DNA of 64,000 nucleotides from Pseudomonadales bacterium (GTDB lineage: Bacteria; Pseudomonadota; Gammaproteobacteria; Pseudomonadales; Halieaceae): NCBI GenBank assembly GCA_024234855.1, contig JACKNN010000003.1, forward strand, positions 372,001 to 436,000, in the 5' to 3' direction. Under the pieces are notes generated by a model that made no database searches, had not been told where the DNA came from, and saw only the letters and a program-made list of their open reading frames with translations. Positions 52,247 to 60,833 of the stretch are shown one piece after another (position 1 is the stretch's first letter; the number at the start of each line of letters is the position of its first letter). Both the position numbers and the translations under genes were made by a program.

Positions 52247-53316
52247 TGGAACACCCGGTAAAATCAATGCTGAAGCTGGCCCTGCCGCTGGTCCTTGTTT
52301 CCCTGTGCACCGCCTGTGGTTACCTGTTCGGCGATGAGGGTGTGTTCCGGGACAAGTCGAACGACTACAAGAAATCCCGAGAGGTGCCGGCCTTGCGGGT
52401 TCCCGAGGGAGAGAGCAGCGCCGCCCTCGGTGAGATGTACCCCATACCGCCTGTCACCGACAATATCCTGCTCGCGGGCAAGTTCGAGGTACCCCAGCCG
52501 GCCCCGCTTGACACCGGGAGCGAGGACGAGCAGGTGAAAATCCAGACCCTGGGTGAGGAGAGCTGGGCGCTGGTGAACAGCGCGCCCGGCCAGCTCTGGC
52601 CGCAGGTGCGTGCGTTCCTGTCGGCGTCCCAGATACCGCTCGCCCGGGTGGATGCCAGCGCAGGCGTTATCGAAACCGGCTGGGTGACGCTCGAAGGTGA
52701 GCCGATGGCGAGCCGGTTCCAGTTTCGCATCGACCAGGGGGTGCAGCGCGGCACCAGCGAGTTGCACGTCCTGCAAATGAGCCAGGTGGGCGATGTCGAT
52801 AAATGGCCGGCGACATCAAACAGCCCGTCCCAGGAAAGCGACATGTTGCGGGCGCTGGCCCAGTACGTCGCCAACAGCACGGACTCAACCCCCGTGTCGA
52901 TGGTCGCGGACCAGGCGATCAGCGCCGAGGGTAAGATCTCCGTACAGGAGGGCCCTGACGAAGATATCTATATTCGCCTGAGCCTGCCCTACGACCGGGC
53001 CTGGGCGTCAGTGGGACGCGCGATCGAGGAGTCGAACTTCGAAATTACCGACCGCGATCGCAGCACCGGGAAATACTATGTGCGCTTCCTCGGCACCGAC
53101 TCCGGCGAGGAAGCCGGCTGGTTCGACTGGCTGCTGGGAAGTGACGAGGACCCCATGACCAACCAGGTTTTCGTGGTATCGGTCGAGTCGCTGGACGCGA
53201 AGGACGTGGCCATCAGGATCGAGCAGCAGGAGGCGCCTGAAGGCACTGAAACCGTCACCATGGAACGGCGTGACGAACAGGCCCTGCTGGCACTGCTCAA
53301 GAGCAATATCGATTAA
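52246..53316 (+). CDS. bamC: Outer-membrane assembly lipoprotein BamC
   Basis: The ATG at 52246 gives 356 residues with a signal ending CTAC, lipidated at about C24. ATG at 52267 is an alternative start with a tidier signal. After a flexible stretch (FRDKSNDYKKSREVPALRVP), which in BamC lies along BamD, come two helix-grip domains (one around DQGVQRGTSELHVLQ, one around YDRAWASVGRAIEESNFEI). BamC is an accessory of the BAM complex that inserts beta-barrel proteins. It is translationally coupled to dapA and followed after 12 bases by a metallohydrolase gene. Confidence 0.9.
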   Translation: MEHPVKSMLKLALPLVLVSLCTACGYLFGDEGVFRDKSNDYKKSREVPALRVPEGESSAALGEMYPIPPVTDNILLAGKFEVPQPAPLDTGSEDEQVKIQTLGEESWALVNSAPGQLWPQVRAFLSASQIPLARVDASAGVIETGWVTLEGEPMASRFQFRIDQGVQRGTSELHVLQMSQVGDVDKWPATSNSPSQESDMLRALAQYVANSTDSTPVSMVADQAISAEGKISVQEGPDEDIYIRLSLPYDRAWASVGRAIEESNFEITDRDRSTGKYYVRFLGTDSGEEAGWFDWLLGSDEDPMTNQVFVVSVESLDAKDVAIRIEQQEAPEGTETVTMERRDEQALLALLKSNID

Positions 53317-53328
53317 GCGGCGGTGCTG

Positions 53329-54087
53329 ATGCGTTTTGCCTCGCTCGGTTCCGGCAGCAAGGGCAATGCCACACTGGTGCAGGCCGGCGATACCCTGCTG
53401 ATGGTCGACTGCGGCTTTTCCCTGCGCGAAACCACACGACGGCTGGAGCGCCTGGCGGTGCGACCGGAACAACTCGATGCCATCCTGGTCACCCACGAGC
53501 ACACCGATCACAGTGCCGGGGTGGCCACCCTCTCACGCAAGTTCGGTATTCCGGTCTACCTCAGCCACGGCACCGCCGGCACCGGCCGTTGCGACGGCAG
53601 TCACCAGTTGCGCTGCTTCAACAGCGAGGACAGTTTCAGCGTGGGCTGCCTCGACATCCGGGCGGTGACAGTGCCCCACGACGCCGCCGAGCCCTGTCAG
53701 TTCACGCTCTCCTGGGGGGAGTGGTCGCTGGGTATTCTCACGGACCTGGGTAGTGTGACGCCCCATGTGCTGGACAGTTTCCGCTGTTGTCACAGCCTGT
53801 TGCTGGAATTCAACCACGACCTGAATATGCTGCATGCCGGCCGTTATCCCCCCGCGCTCAAGCGGCGTGTGGGGGGCGACTGGGGACACCTCAACAATAC
53901 CCAGGCGGCCGAGTTGCTGCGCCAACTCGGCGGTGCCCGCAGTGGTCACCTGGTGGTGGCCCACATCAGCGAAAACAACAACAGCCGGCATAAGGCCGAG
54001 GAGGCCCTGTTGTCCGTACTGGACTCTCTCGATGGCGTGGTATGGGCCGAACAGGCCCACGGTTTTGACTGGCTGGGCGTGCGCTAG
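53329..54087 (+). CDS. MBL-fold metallohydrolase (YycJ-like)
   Basis: This 252-residue metallo-beta-lactamase-fold protein carries LVTHEHTDHSAG, the H-x-H-x-D-H zinc motif, plus a later His (VPHDAAEP) and Asp/His segments (LEFNHDLNMLH) that complete a two-metal site. The opening MRFASLGSGSKGNATLV is typical of YycJ/WalJ and PhnP-like phosphodiesterases. A hydrolase of nucleic acid or cyclic phosphate esters is likely, but the substrate is not shown. The dapA-bamC-MBL order is common in Pseudomonas relatives. Starts at 53323 (GTG) and 53329 (ATG) are both possible. Confidence 0.83.
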   Translation: MRFASLGSGSKGNATLVQAGDTLLMVDCGFSLRETTRRLERLAVRPEQLDAILVTHEHTDHSAGVATLSRKFGIPVYLSHGTAGTGRCDGSHQLRCFNSEDSFSVGCLDIRAVTVPHDAAEPCQFTLSWGEWSLGILTDLGSVTPHVLDSFRCCHSLLLEFNHDLNMLHAGRYPPALKRRVGGDWGHLNNTQAAELLRQLGGARSGHLVVAHISENNNSRHKAEEALLSVLDSLDGVVWAEQAHGFDWLGVR

Positions 54088-54998
54088 TCGCGGGTCGGAG
54101 AATCAGCCACCCCCGGCGCCTGGCGCTTCCAGCGGCGGTTGCTCCACAACCAGCTGTGCGGCTCATCGCGGATAGCCTGCTCAGCCAGGCGCACGTAACG
54201 CTCCGTGATCGCATGGTCGGCCCCGCCGTAGGGTGGCCGGGCCAGGGCTTTGAACTCCACCTCGTAGTACCCGCGGGCGCGGCGCCGGCACTGGGCAAAC
54301 AGCACCGGATAGCCGGTCATGGTGGCGATGATCTCGCCGCCTTCATAAAACGCCGCTGCGCGGTTCATGAACGTCGTCCAGTAGCTCCGTTCGCGTGCTA
54401 TTGGCGCCTGGTCGGCCACCAGCACGAACAGGCGGAATTCGCGCCGGCGCCGCAGAATATCCCTGGGTGCGGACGCCAGCGGTATCGGGCGGGAGCCGAA
54501 CTGGCTGCGAATGCTGAGCATCAGCTCGTCCATCTGCCTGTTGTGCAATGGTTTGTAAACCGGGTCGATGGGAATATCCAGGTGCAGCTTGACACCGTGC
54601 AGCATCCATTCCCAGTTGCCCTGGTGGATCGCCAGCATCAGTACCGACTCGCTGAAATCGTTGGAGTATTCCCTGAGCAGTTCCGGATTCACCAGTGTGA
54701 CCCGGCGGCGCATGTCCGCGGCGCTCATGCGCCGGGTCTTGAGTATCTCCAGTGCCACCTGTACCAGCTGCAGGTAAAATTTCTTTGCCAGAACTGTGAG
54801 TTGTCTCGCGCTTTTGTCGGGAAATGCGTGGCTGAGGTTCTGCCGCACCACGGCTTTGCGGTAGCCTCCAACATAGTACAGCAGCAGGTAGCCCGGCCAC
54901 GCGAGCAGGTACAGCAGCGGCAGGGGCAACCAGCTCAGCAGACGGTAAAACATGGCTAACCACAGGCCGGCAGCGCGGTAGTGGTCCGCCCGCTGCAT
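54084..54998 (-). CDS. lpxL: Lipid A late acyltransferase (LpxL/HtrB family)
   Basis: This 304-residue protein has an N-terminal membrane anchor (WLPLPLLYLLAWPGYLLLYYVG), the catalytic motif HQGNWEW (H-x4-E/D type) and downstream FVLVADQAPI and GEIIATMTGYPV, the usual LpxL/LpxM pattern. It adds a secondary acyl chain to lipid A at the inner-membrane cytoplasmic face. A start at 54953 (MFYRLLSW) is an alternative. It overlaps the convergent MBL gene by four bases. With the PagL-like gene at 2555, it makes a second lipid A modifying gene in the window. Confidence 0.87.
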   Translation of the reverse strand: MQRADHYRAAGLWLAMFYRLLSWLPLPLLYLLAWPGYLLLYYVGGYRKAVVRQNLSHAFPDKSARQLTVLAKKFYLQLVQVALEILKTRRMSAADMRRRVTLVNPELLREYSNDFSESVLMLAIHQGNWEWMLHGVKLHLDIPIDPVYKPLHNRQMDELMLSIRSQFGSRPIPLASAPRDILRRRREFRLFVLVADQAPIARERSYWTTFMNRAAAFYEGGEIIATMTGYPVLFAQCRRRARGYYEVEFKALARPPYGGADHAITERYVRLAEQAIRDEPHSWLWSNRRWKRQAPGVADSPTRD

Positions 54999-55004
54999 CC
55001 CATG

Positions 55005-55505
55005 CTAACGGCAGTGTTCGGGCAGGGTGACACGACTGACCCGCAGCAGGCTGCCGCTGGGCGGGCAGATCAGCTCGGGATTGCTGGACAGGTCAAGCTG
55101 GTGCAGGGCCGGCAACTGGTACAGCGGAACCGCGTCTATGATCTGGTTGTTGTCGAGATACAATACCTGCAGCACAGTGAGGGCGGCCAGCTCACTGATA
55201 TTCACGATGTTGTTGGATGACAGCGTCAGCTGTTCCAGCTCGGTGAATGTCGACAGACCGGCCAGCGATTCGACCCCGGCCTCGGTGCAGCTGAGGCTGG
55301 ACACTTCGCTGGCACTGGAGGCCTTGGCATCGTTGATGGCCTCTTTGATACACTCGCGCAGGGCCTTGTCCGGGACGTCAAAATCCGTGAACAGGGGGTC
55401 GGGTGTGTAGATGACCTTGTCGTTGAACGTGAAATCGTAGCTGCCGCAGGCGGCCAGAAGGAGCATCGACAGGCAGATCATGCAGGAGCCGGGGCGGATG
55501 GTCAT
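55005..55505 (-). CDS. Small leucine-rich-repeat lipoprotein
   Basis: This 166-residue precursor has a signal ending LLLAAC with a lipidated cysteine at about residue 20. From about residue 70 it shows four internalin-like 22-residue leucine-rich repeats (VESLAGLSTFTELEQLTLSS, NNIVNISELAALTVLQVLYL, then a DNNQIIDAVPLYQLPALHQL unit). Four cysteines could form a disulfide cap. LRR lipoproteins on the cell surface or in the periplasm usually bind other proteins, and no function is known for this one. It is divergent from the cyclase-like gene. Confidence 0.7.
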   Translation of the reverse strand: MTIRPGSCMICLSMLLLAACGSYDFTFNDKVIYTPDPLFTDFDVPDKALRECIKEAINDAKASSASEVSSLSCTEAGVESLAGLSTFTELEQLTLSSNNIVNISELAALTVLQVLYLDNNQIIDAVPLYQLPALHQLDLSSNPELICPPSGSLLRVSRVTLPEHCR

Positions 55506-55582
55506 GATGGGCGGATTTCCTTGCTGGTGATGGCGCCTGCGGGCGCGATGCGGACAATATGGCTCCCGGAGGGGAGGACACC

Positions 55583-55588
55583 TATAAT
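55583..55588 (+). promoter_or_regulatory. -10 element upstream of the cyclase-like gene
   Basis: A perfect TATAAT lies 35 bases before the ATG at 55624. A matching -35 is not clear at the right distance. Confidence 0.4.
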
Positions 55589-55623
55589 GCTAGCCTGTCA
55601 GGCAGATAAAAACGAGTAGTGAT

Positions 55624-56958
55624 ATGGCTGAATCTACTGTAACGGGTGTGCCGTCGAGCGATCGCGAGTCCCACGACTCCATCAGCATCGTCCAGCGCGG
55701 CAATCTCAAGACACTTGAGCAGACCCTGCGCCGGCAGTGGCGGCTGGGCCAGAATATTGTGCTGTGCTGGAGCGCGGACGAGCGCGGCCTGCTGGTGATT
55801 TTCGTGCCGCACTATTTTCTCGGCAACTACTGCGCCGGTGCTGCCGCCGGCACCGCTGCGGGCGATGATAACGAGGCCTTCATCAGGAAGCTGATATCCG
55901 GCCGACGTCGCAAGACCCGGGAGCAGCTGTTCAAGGTCAGCGAGCGACTGGATGTCGCGCCGACGTTCATCAAACTCAATACCGCGCTGACCGAGGACAA
56001 GAACGTCCTGGAGGCGGTCGAGCAGCTGATCAAGCGCTACGGCCTGAGCTATGTCGAGAGCCGTGCGGTGCTGCTGCTGGATATTGTCGAATTCTCGCTG
56101 CATACGCCGTTTGAACAGGCCAGCCAGCTCAACAGCCTGTCCTACAGCCTTAATTCCGCCTATAACAAATTGCTGGCACAGGGCATCGAGGTCAATTTCG
56201 CCCGCACTACTACCGGCGATGGCTACTACATCTGGAACCGGGACCTGGGCCCGGCCGCGAACCAGGACCTGTTCTACTTCATGCTGCTGGTGGTGGCGGA
56301 CAACGCGGTGGCCCGGGCGGCATCCAGGGGCAATACGGTGCCGGTGATTCGCACTGCCTATCACATAGGTGGCCACTATGAGCTGTACCAGGCGGAGGGG
56401 GTCAATCCCACGGTGTTCAGCTACATTGTCGGCGATGTCACTATCGAACTGGCCCGTATGGTGGACCTCACCCAGGCGCACCAGGTACTGATTGGCGATT
56501 TTCATTGTGAGAGTCCCAACTGGAAGCCGGTCACGGATAACCAGACGGCGGGGCGGGTGGCACCGATGGTGTCAGCCCCCGCTTTTATCAGCGCATGCAA
56601 CCGCAGCCTGCCGGCCCTTCAGGGCACCCAGCTGTCGGGCAAGGCGATCAGCGCTTTCTCGTGCCATCTCACCGAGGGTGAGTGCCAGGGAGAGAAGCAT
56701 GGCCCGCGACGGTTTCGTATCGTCGACAAGCACGGCCTGTCGCGCCACGCCTACAATCTGCAGATCGCCATCGAGCTGGAGGGCCAGCGACTGTCGCTGG
56801 GGCTGGATGACAGCCAGTTGCCGCACCGCAGCACCAATTCCGCCGCGGCGGACATTGCCAGTGGCCAGTCCACCGCCGCACCCACCACGGCGGAACTGAT
56901 TGACGACCTGGCGAGCCTGTTGAAAAAGCGCAATACCAAAGCGATGACCGAGGACTGA
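55624..56958 (+). CDS. Divergent class III nucleotidyl-cyclase-like protein
   Basis: This 444-residue soluble protein has three parts: a novel N-terminal region (1-145), a central domain (about 147-293) that reads like a class III cyclase homology domain, and a C-terminal region with no recognised domain. In the central part, AVLLLDIVEFS (D153) and TTTGDGYYIW (D199) sit 46 residues apart like the two metal-binding aspartates of cyclases, and SYIVGDVTIELARMV with later QVLIGDF resembles the block carrying the transition-state Arg (here R278). The usual Lys before GD is Thr and the Asn of VNxAAR is Ile, so nucleotide choice or activity may differ. The next gene encodes an HD-type hydrolase. Confidence 0.6.
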   Translation: MAESTVTGVPSSDRESHDSISIVQRGNLKTLEQTLRRQWRLGQNIVLCWSADERGLLVIFVPHYFLGNYCAGAAAGTAAGDDNEAFIRKLISGRRRKTREQLFKVSERLDVAPTFIKLNTALTEDKNVLEAVEQLIKRYGLSYVESRAVLLLDIVEFSLHTPFEQASQLNSLSYSLNSAYNKLLAQGIEVNFARTTTGDGYYIWNRDLGPAANQDLFYFMLLVVADNAVARAASRGNTVPVIRTAYHIGGHYELYQAEGVNPTVFSYIVGDVTIELARMVDLTQAHQVLIGDFHCESPNWKPVTDNQTAGRVAPMVSAPAFISACNRSLPALQGTQLSGKAISAFSCHLTEGECQGEKHGPRRFRIVDKHGLSRHAYNLQIAIELEGQRLSLGLDDSQLPHRSTNSAAADIASGQSTAAPTTAELIDDLASLLKKRNTKAMTED

Positions 56959-56965
56959 TCACCGC

Positions 56966-57889
56966 ATGAACGTTTCATCGCGCGCCTGTCACATGGATGT
57001 GAGCAACACCGTGGATGTGACCAGTCCCGGGGCCGTCGGCGCGGTGGTGCGCGAGATCCTCCAGCAGCGCTACCCGGCTTATGATTTCTCGCCGGTGGAT
57101 CGGCTGGTCGACGACTTCGCCAGCCTGTACGACGGCAGCTTTCCCGGCTTCAGGGCCTGCGAGATGTCCTATCACAACACCCAGCATGTGCTGGATGTCA
57201 CCCTGGCCATGGCGCGGCTGCTGGACGGGCATGAGGCGGCGCCGGGACAGGTCGGTCCGCTCGGCCCCGAACTCGCCCTGGCCGGGATCGCCGCAGCGCT
57301 GTTTCACGACTCCGGGTACATTCGCCGCCTGCGCGACAACCGCAACAAGAATGGCGCTGCCTACACCCGGGTGCACGTGGCGCGCGGCGCGCGCTTCATG
57401 GCCGAATACCTGCCCGGCGTCGGCCTGCCGGCGCTGGTCGGGGTCTGCACCCGTATCATTCACTTTACCGGTTACGAAATTGATTCCCGCACCCTGCCGG
57501 TGGCCAGTGAGCAGGAGCGATGCCTGGGCAGTCTGCTGGGCACCGCGGACCTCATGGCCCAGTTGGCTGACGTCGATTACCTGCGCAAGTGTCGCGATCA
57601 TCTCTACGAGGAATTCGAGCTCGGTGGCATTGCGGGGAAACAAGGCTGTGGCACCAGTGATGGCACCCGCATCGCCTCGCGCCAGCAGCTGCTCGAATCC
57701 ACCCCGGAGTTTATTCGCAAGACCCTGGAGCAGCGCCTGGAGGGACAGTTTGGCGGCGTGCATCGCCTCGCCGCGCGCTGCTTCGACGGCTCGCACCTGT
57801 ACATGGACGCTATTCTCGACAACTGTCGGCGCCTGCAGGCGCTGTTGTCGGGGGACGACGAGGTCCTGATTTCCCCCTGCCGGTCTTGA
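56966..57889 (+). CDS. HD-domain phosphohydrolase, class I PDE-like
   Basis: This 307-residue protein carries SYHNTQHVLDVTLAMARLL (H70 and H74), ALFHDSGYIRRLRDN (H114-D115) and TADLMAQLADVDYL (D195), the His...His-Asp...Asp metal set of HD phosphohydrolases. The YHNxxH phrase and the HD segment resemble class I cyclic-nucleotide phosphodiesterases, except that the second histidine of HDxxH is Tyr118. It could degrade a cyclic nucleotide made by the neighbouring cyclase-like protein. Other HD substrates (dNTPs, ppGpp-like) remain possible. It begins eight bases after that gene and overlaps rsmJ by four. Confidence 0.7.
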   Translation: MNVSSRACHMDVSNTVDVTSPGAVGAVVREILQQRYPAYDFSPVDRLVDDFASLYDGSFPGFRACEMSYHNTQHVLDVTLAMARLLDGHEAAPGQVGPLGPELALAGIAAALFHDSGYIRRLRDNRNKNGAAYTRVHVARGARFMAEYLPGVGLPALVGVCTRIIHFTGYEIDSRTLPVASEQERCLGSLLGTADLMAQLADVDYLRKCRDHLYEEFELGGIAGKQGCGTSDGTRIASRQQLLESTPEFIRKTLEQRLEGQFGGVHRLAARCFDGSHLYMDAILDNCRRLQALLSGDDEVLISPCRS

Positions 57890-58758
57890 GCGGCTCGCGG
57901 GGCGAGAAGATATCCCTGGCGCTGCTGGCGGTCTCAGCAGCCGACGTCCCGCTGGCCGCCGGGCTGGCGCGCGAACTCGATCTGCCCATCGTCCCGGTCG
58001 ATACCGACCCGGCAGCTTGCGAGGCATACGATGTGCTGCTGGTGGTGGCGGGCGGTGTGGTGGCCCTGCAGCAGACACCGCGCCTGGGCCGCTCGGCCGC
58101 TGCGCGCAAAAAGCCCGGTCGCCGGCCCACGGCGGGCGTATTGCCCGGCCCGGTTGCGGTGGATTTCGGCAGTGAGGCCATGCGCCACCGGCGCCGCTCC
58201 GGCCACAATGAACTGCTGGGCCGGGCCGTGGGTGTGCAGGGCCGCCGGCAGCCGCGGGTACTGGATGCCACGGCGGGCCTGGGTCGCGACAGCTTTGTGC
58301 TGGCGGATATGGGCTGCGCGGTTACCCTGTGTGAACGGAACCCGGTCATCGCTGCGATGCTGGCCCGGGCCCTGCAGGCGACGCTCAGCGGTGGTGACGA
58401 CTGGTCGGGCGCGGTGGTTCGCCGGATGAGCCTGGTCGCCGGCGATGCCCGCGGCCTGTCCCCGCATCAGCTCGCGGCAATCGATGTCATCTACCTCGAT
58501 CCCATGTTTCCCCGGCGGGACAAGTCGGCGGCGGTGAAGAAAGAGATGGCGTTGTTCCAGGCGCTGCTGGCGGGCGCCGGCAGCGAACAGGTGGCGGACG
58601 AGCTGCTGCCCTGGGCACTGGCGCAGGATGTGGCGCGGGTGGTGATCAAGCGTCCGAGTCGGGCCCCCTTCCTGGGGGGGCGCCCGCCTTCCCACAGCGT
58701 GGCCGGCAAGGCGGTGCGCTTTGATGTCCATGTGAGGCGCCCGCTGCCGCCCGCGTGA
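57886..58758 (+). CDS. rsmJ: 16S rRNA (guanine1516-N2)-methyltransferase
   Basis: This 290-residue SAM-dependent methyltransferase has motif I in LDATAGLGRDSFVLADMG and the catalytic-region block IDVIYLDPMFPRRDKSAAVK followed by KEMALFQ, the specific fingerprint of RsmJ (YhiQ). It methylates G1516 of 16S rRNA in the small ribosomal subunit. The start is a TTG at 57886 overlapping the HD gene stop as TTGA, so its translation is tied to the cyclase/HD pair. Confidence 0.92.
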   Translation: MSGSRGEKISLALLAVSAADVPLAAGLARELDLPIVPVDTDPAACEAYDVLLVVAGGVVALQQTPRLGRSAAARKKPGRRPTAGVLPGPVAVDFGSEAMRHRRRSGHNELLGRAVGVQGRRQPRVLDATAGLGRDSFVLADMGCAVTLCERNPVIAAMLARALQATLSGGDDWSGAVVRRMSLVAGDARGLSPHQLAAIDVIYLDPMFPRRDKSAAVKKEMALFQALLAGAGSEQVADELLPWALAQDVARVVIKRPSRAPFLGGRPPSHSVAGKAVRFDVHVRRPLPPA

Positions 58759-58887
58759 ACGCGAAGTGCCCGTGCCGTCCTCGTCGCGCAGCCGGTCCGG
58801 CGAAGCGCTGGTGCTTATCGGGACACCGACTGGCCGACGCGCTACTATCGGCCGTCGTTACATGGGATCACGTACCTGGGAGATAGC

Positions 58888-59646
58888 ATGTCAGCTCAAA
58901 AAATTGCGGCGCTGGTCACCGGCGCCTCCGCCGGCCTCGGGGCCGAGTTCTGTCGGCAGCTGGCCGATCGCTGCGAGGTGATTATCGCGGTAGCCCGTCG
59001 CGGCGATCGCCTGCGGCAGCTGCGTGCGGAGTTGGCGAGCAGCGCCGAAGTACACGTCATCGAAGCCGACCTCACCCGCGTGGAAGGGGTCGCCCGCACA
59101 ATGGAGGCCCTGCGCCAGCTGGGCCCGGTGGATTACCTGGTGAACAATGCGGGTTTTGGCACCTACGGCGCGTTTGCGGATCAGTCGATAGACAGCCAGC
59201 GGGATATGGTCAGCCTGCACATCGACGCCACCATCACCCTGTGCCGCGCGGCGATTCCATTCATGCGCGAGCGTGGCGGGGGCCATATTATCAACGTGTC
59301 ATCCGCGGGTGCTTTCCTGCCCGGCAAGGGTCTCGCCGTCTATGGCGCCACCAAGGCGTTTCTCAATCATTTCTCAATGGCGCTACAGGCCGAAGTTGCG
59401 GGTACTGGCATCGAGGTGCAGGCGCTGTGCCCGGGATATACCCACACGGAGTTTCACCGGGGGCTGGAGCGCGAGGGTATCAGCAAGGACATGGTGCCCG
59501 CGGGGATGTGGATGAACGCCGATGCCGTGGTTTCAGTCAGCCTTGCCGCCCTGGGCAGTGGCCGGGTGCTGGTCGTGCCGGGCGAGCAGAACCTGGCGCT
59601 GGCGCGCGTCGGCTACCAGCGCCAGTTGGACACGTTGCAACACTGA
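58888..59646 (+). CDS. Short-chain dehydrogenase/reductase
   Basis: This 252-residue classical SDR has VTGASAGLGAEF (cofactor loop), VNNAGFGTYG and the catalytic VYGATKAFLNHF with Tyr-x3-Lys, preceded by INVSSAGAFLPG with the serine. An arginine pair after strand 2 (VARRGDRL) suggests NADP preference. The group, often labelled DltE- or YqjQ-like, has broad ketoacyl or alcohol substrates that cannot be set from sequence. The start at 58888 follows GGGAGATAG. It stands alone, convergent with dapE. Confidence 0.85.
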   Translation: MSAQKIAALVTGASAGLGAEFCRQLADRCEVIIAVARRGDRLRQLRAELASSAEVHVIEADLTRVEGVARTMEALRQLGPVDYLVNNAGFGTYGAFADQSIDSQRDMVSLHIDATITLCRAAIPFMRERGGGHIINVSSAGAFLPGKGLAVYGATKAFLNHFSMALQAEVAGTGIEVQALCPGYTHTEFHRGLEREGISKDMVPAGMWMNADAVVSVSLAALGSGRVLVVPGEQNLALARVGYQRQLDTLQH

Positions 59647-59657
59647 AACGGCGGGTA

Positions 59658-60809
59658 TCAATCCGCCTTGTCGGCTGCCTGCCCGAGCAGCAGGCACTCC
59701 ATTACGCCCCGGTAAATGGCCGCCAGCCGCGGCAGGTCGGCGGCGAGCACCACCTCGTTCAGCTTGTGGATAGTCGCATTGATGGGGCCCAACTCCACCA
59801 CCTGGGCGCCCGTCGGGGCGATGAAGCGGCCGTCGGAGGTGCCGCCGGCGGTGGACAGCTCGGGTTCCAGTCCGGTCACCGCGCCAATACTGGCCACAGT
59901 CGCCGCCACCAGCGCGCCGCTGGCGGTCAGGAAGGGCTGGCCACTGAGCACCCAGCGCAATTCGTAATCGAGCCCGTGGGCATCGAGGATGGCCTCGGTG
60001 CGCCGGCGCAACTCGTCCTCGGTCACCTCGGTGGAAAAGCGGAAGTTAAACAGCACCTGTACGGTGCCGGGTATCACGTTGGTGGCCCCGGTGCCGGCAT
60101 GGATATTGGATATCTGCATGGACGTGGGGGGAAAGAACTCGTTGCCCTCATCCCAGACTTCCGCCACCAGCGCCTCCAGCGCGGGCAGGGCGCGATGTAT
60201 CGGGTTGTCCGCCAGCTGCGGGTAGGCGATGTGGCCCTGGATGCCGCGCACTGTGAGCACTGCGCCCAGCGAACCGCGCCGGCCGTTCTTGATGACATCG
60301 CCAAGGCTGGCACTGCTCGACGGCTCGCCCACCAGGCACCAGTCGATGGCCTTGTTCTGCTGTTGCAGGTGCTGCATGACCTTGACCGTGCCGTTTACCG
60401 CGTCCCCCTCCTCGTCGGCGGTGATCAGGAAACCGATGCGCCCGGGGTGGTCGGGATGCTCTGCTACAAACTCCTCGCAGGCGATGAGCATGGCGGCGAG
60501 GCTGCCTTTCATATCCGCCGCGCCGCGCCCGTAGAGCGAGCCGTCGACCAGGGTGGGCTCAAACGGCGGCGTGTGCCACTGCTCCGGCGGGCCGGTGGGC
60601 ACGACATCGGTGTGGCCGGCGAACACCAGTATCGGTCCGGCGTTGCCGCGCTCGGCCCAGAAGTTATCCACCTCACCGAAACGCAGCGGGGTGCAGCTGA
60701 AGCCGAGCGCCGTCAGCCGCTCCATCATCAGCGCCTGGCAGCCGGCGTCGTCGGGTGTCACCGAGCGGCGGCGAATCAGTTCACAGGCCAGGGCCAGCGT
60801 TTTTTCCAT
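59658..60809 (-). CDS. dapE: Succinyl-diaminopimelate desuccinylase
   Basis: The ATG at 60809 gives 383 residues. A GTG frame to 60833 lies in the linker after dapD. The M20 metallopeptidase ligands are visible: FAGHTDVVPTGP (His, Asp), GRGAADMKGSLAAML (bridging Asp), TADEEGDAVNGT (catalytic and metal Glu) and ISNIHAGTGATNVIPG in the dimerisation domain. It removes succinate from N-succinyl-LL-diaminopimelate in lysine and peptidoglycan precursor synthesis. It follows dapD by 24 bases. Confidence 0.95.
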   Translation of the reverse strand: MEKTLALACELIRRRSVTPDDAGCQALMMERLTALGFSCTPLRFGEVDNFWAERGNAGPILVFAGHTDVVPTGPPEQWHTPPFEPTLVDGSLYGRGAADMKGSLAAMLIACEEFVAEHPDHPGRIGFLITADEEGDAVNGTVKVMQHLQQQNKAIDWCLVGEPSSSASLGDVIKNGRRGSLGAVLTVRGIQGHIAYPQLADNPIHRALPALEALVAEVWDEGNEFFPPTSMQISNIHAGTGATNVIPGTVQVLFNFRFSTEVTEDELRRRTEAILDAHGLDYELRWVLSGQPFLTASGALVAATVASIGAVTGLEPELSTAGGTSDGRFIAPTGAQVVELGPINATIHKLNEVVLAADLPRLAAIYRGVMECLLLGQAADKAD

Positions 60810-60833
60810 GGGTTTGTTTTCCCGCAGGCACAC

